DNA of 64,000 nt, taken from positions 620,001-684,000 of the forward strand of contig NZ_AP018664.1 in assembly GCF_003967075.1 (NCBI RefSeq), given 5' to 3'. The notes beneath the pieces are model-generated. The model had not been told where the DNA came from, ran no database searches, and was given only the letters and a program-made list of their open reading frames with translations. This DNA is from Sphingobium amiense (GTDB lineage Bacteria > Pseudomonadota > Alphaproteobacteria > Sphingomonadales > Sphingomonadaceae). Below, piece after piece: positions 63,626-64,000 of this stretch (position 1 is its first letter; the number at the start of each line of letters is the position of its first letter). Both the position numbers and the translations under genes were made by a program.

Positions 63626-64000
63626 AGCGTAATCTGATCCTTGCCGCCGGCCTTGTTGCATCTCTGTCGGCCTGCGGTGGCGGCGGCGGGCTGTTCAACC
63701 GTGACCGCCCCGACGAATTCGCCGTCTCGCGCGCGGCGCCGCTGGTGATCCCGCCCGATTTCGCGCTCGTGCCCCCCGCACCGGGCACGCCCGCTGCCGC
63801 CTCGGTCGATTCGCGCACGGAAGCGATGCAGGCGATGTTCGGCGGCCCGGCCCAGCGCAGCGCTGCGGAATCCGCGACGCTGAGCGCCGCCGGTCGCGCC
63901 AACGCCGCTGCGGGCATCCGCTCGCAGGCGGGCGATCCGGGCACGCAGGTTGTGGACAAGGGCGCGACCACGCGCGACATCATCGCCGCGCCGGAAGGCG
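63622..64000 (+). CDS. DUF3035-type outer-membrane lipoprotein, cut by window edge
   Basis: 126 residues visible. GTG start overlapping the lspA stop (GTGA). Lipobox ASLSACGG (Cys18), then a Gly-rich spacer and NRDRPDEFAVSRAAPLVIPPDFALVPP, typical of DUF3035 lipoproteins that follow lspA in alphaproteobacteria. Role unknown, suggested outer-membrane assembly. The 3' end is beyond the window. Confidence 0.85.
   Translation, partial: MKRNLILAAGLVASLSACGGGGGLFNRDRPDEFAVSRAAPLVIPPDFALVPPAPGTPAAASVDSRTEAMQAMFGGPAQRSAAESATLSAAGRANAAAGIRSQAGDPGTQVVDKGATTRDIIAAPEG

Overview
The window reads as chromosome of a GC-rich alphaproteobacterium of the sphingomonad group (Sphingobium/Sphingomonas/Novosphingobium type). 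This rests on gene order (ppiD-trpE next to tpiA-secG-pyrG; rimP-nusA-ylxR-infB-rbfA-truB-rpsO-pnp; purE-purK-folA-ribF-ileS-lspA), sphingomonad-style TonB-dependent receptors, short palindromic repeats of the 'CGTCACCCCGGCGAAGG' kind, and a LigM-like aromatic O-demethylase. Genus and species are inference.

Region 1 (1-15118) looks like the right end of a genomic island. It holds a catalase cut by the left edge, two overlapping small ORFs, a carboxymuconolactone-decarboxylase-fold protein, a type II NADH dehydrogenase, an HD-domain protein, an exported chloroperoxidase-type hydrolase and a TonB-dependent receptor with an STN domain. After these comes a histidine kinase that has lost its 5' end, an intact IS21-family element (11675-14164) and a tyrosine integrase that has lost its 3' end. 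The IS joins the two broken genes without a target duplication, so DNA between them was probably deleted. A tRNA- or tmRNA-like 3' end (to 15118), just upstream of the integrase start, is the likely attachment-site remnant. Five AT-rich 'cgTATAATT' promoter-like boxes occur only in this region.

Region 2 (15150-31815) is core: NhaA antiporter; a three-gene signalling operon (hybrid kinase, CheR, REC-PAS-kinase-REC); NUDIX and extensin-like genes; ppiD-trpE; tpiA-secG-pyrG; and a lipoprotein PQQ-type sugar dehydrogenase.

Region 3 (32044-43607) is the translation/RNA supercluster rimP-nusA-(tautomerase)-ylxR-infB-rbfA-(hydrolase, tdk)-truB-rpsO-pnp. Palindromic repeats sit between infB and rbfA and inside the truB reading frame.

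Region 4 (43771-54170) has a membrane HisKA_2-type kinase, a CPA2-type antiporter, an OmpR-type regulator, a TonB-dependent receptor, and a one-carbon/folate cluster: folB-purU-metF diverging from an alpha/beta hydrolase and a LigM/DesA-like tetrahydrofolate-dependent O-demethylase. The layout suggests that methyl groups taken from lignin-derived aromatics are passed to tetrahydrofolate and oxidised.

Region 5 (54226-64000) carries sppA, gpmA, purE-purK-folA-ribF, ileS, lspA and the start of a DUF3035-type lipoprotein gene. ileS is mosaic: its editing-domain stretch has unusual codon use and is followed by a repeat read through in frame.
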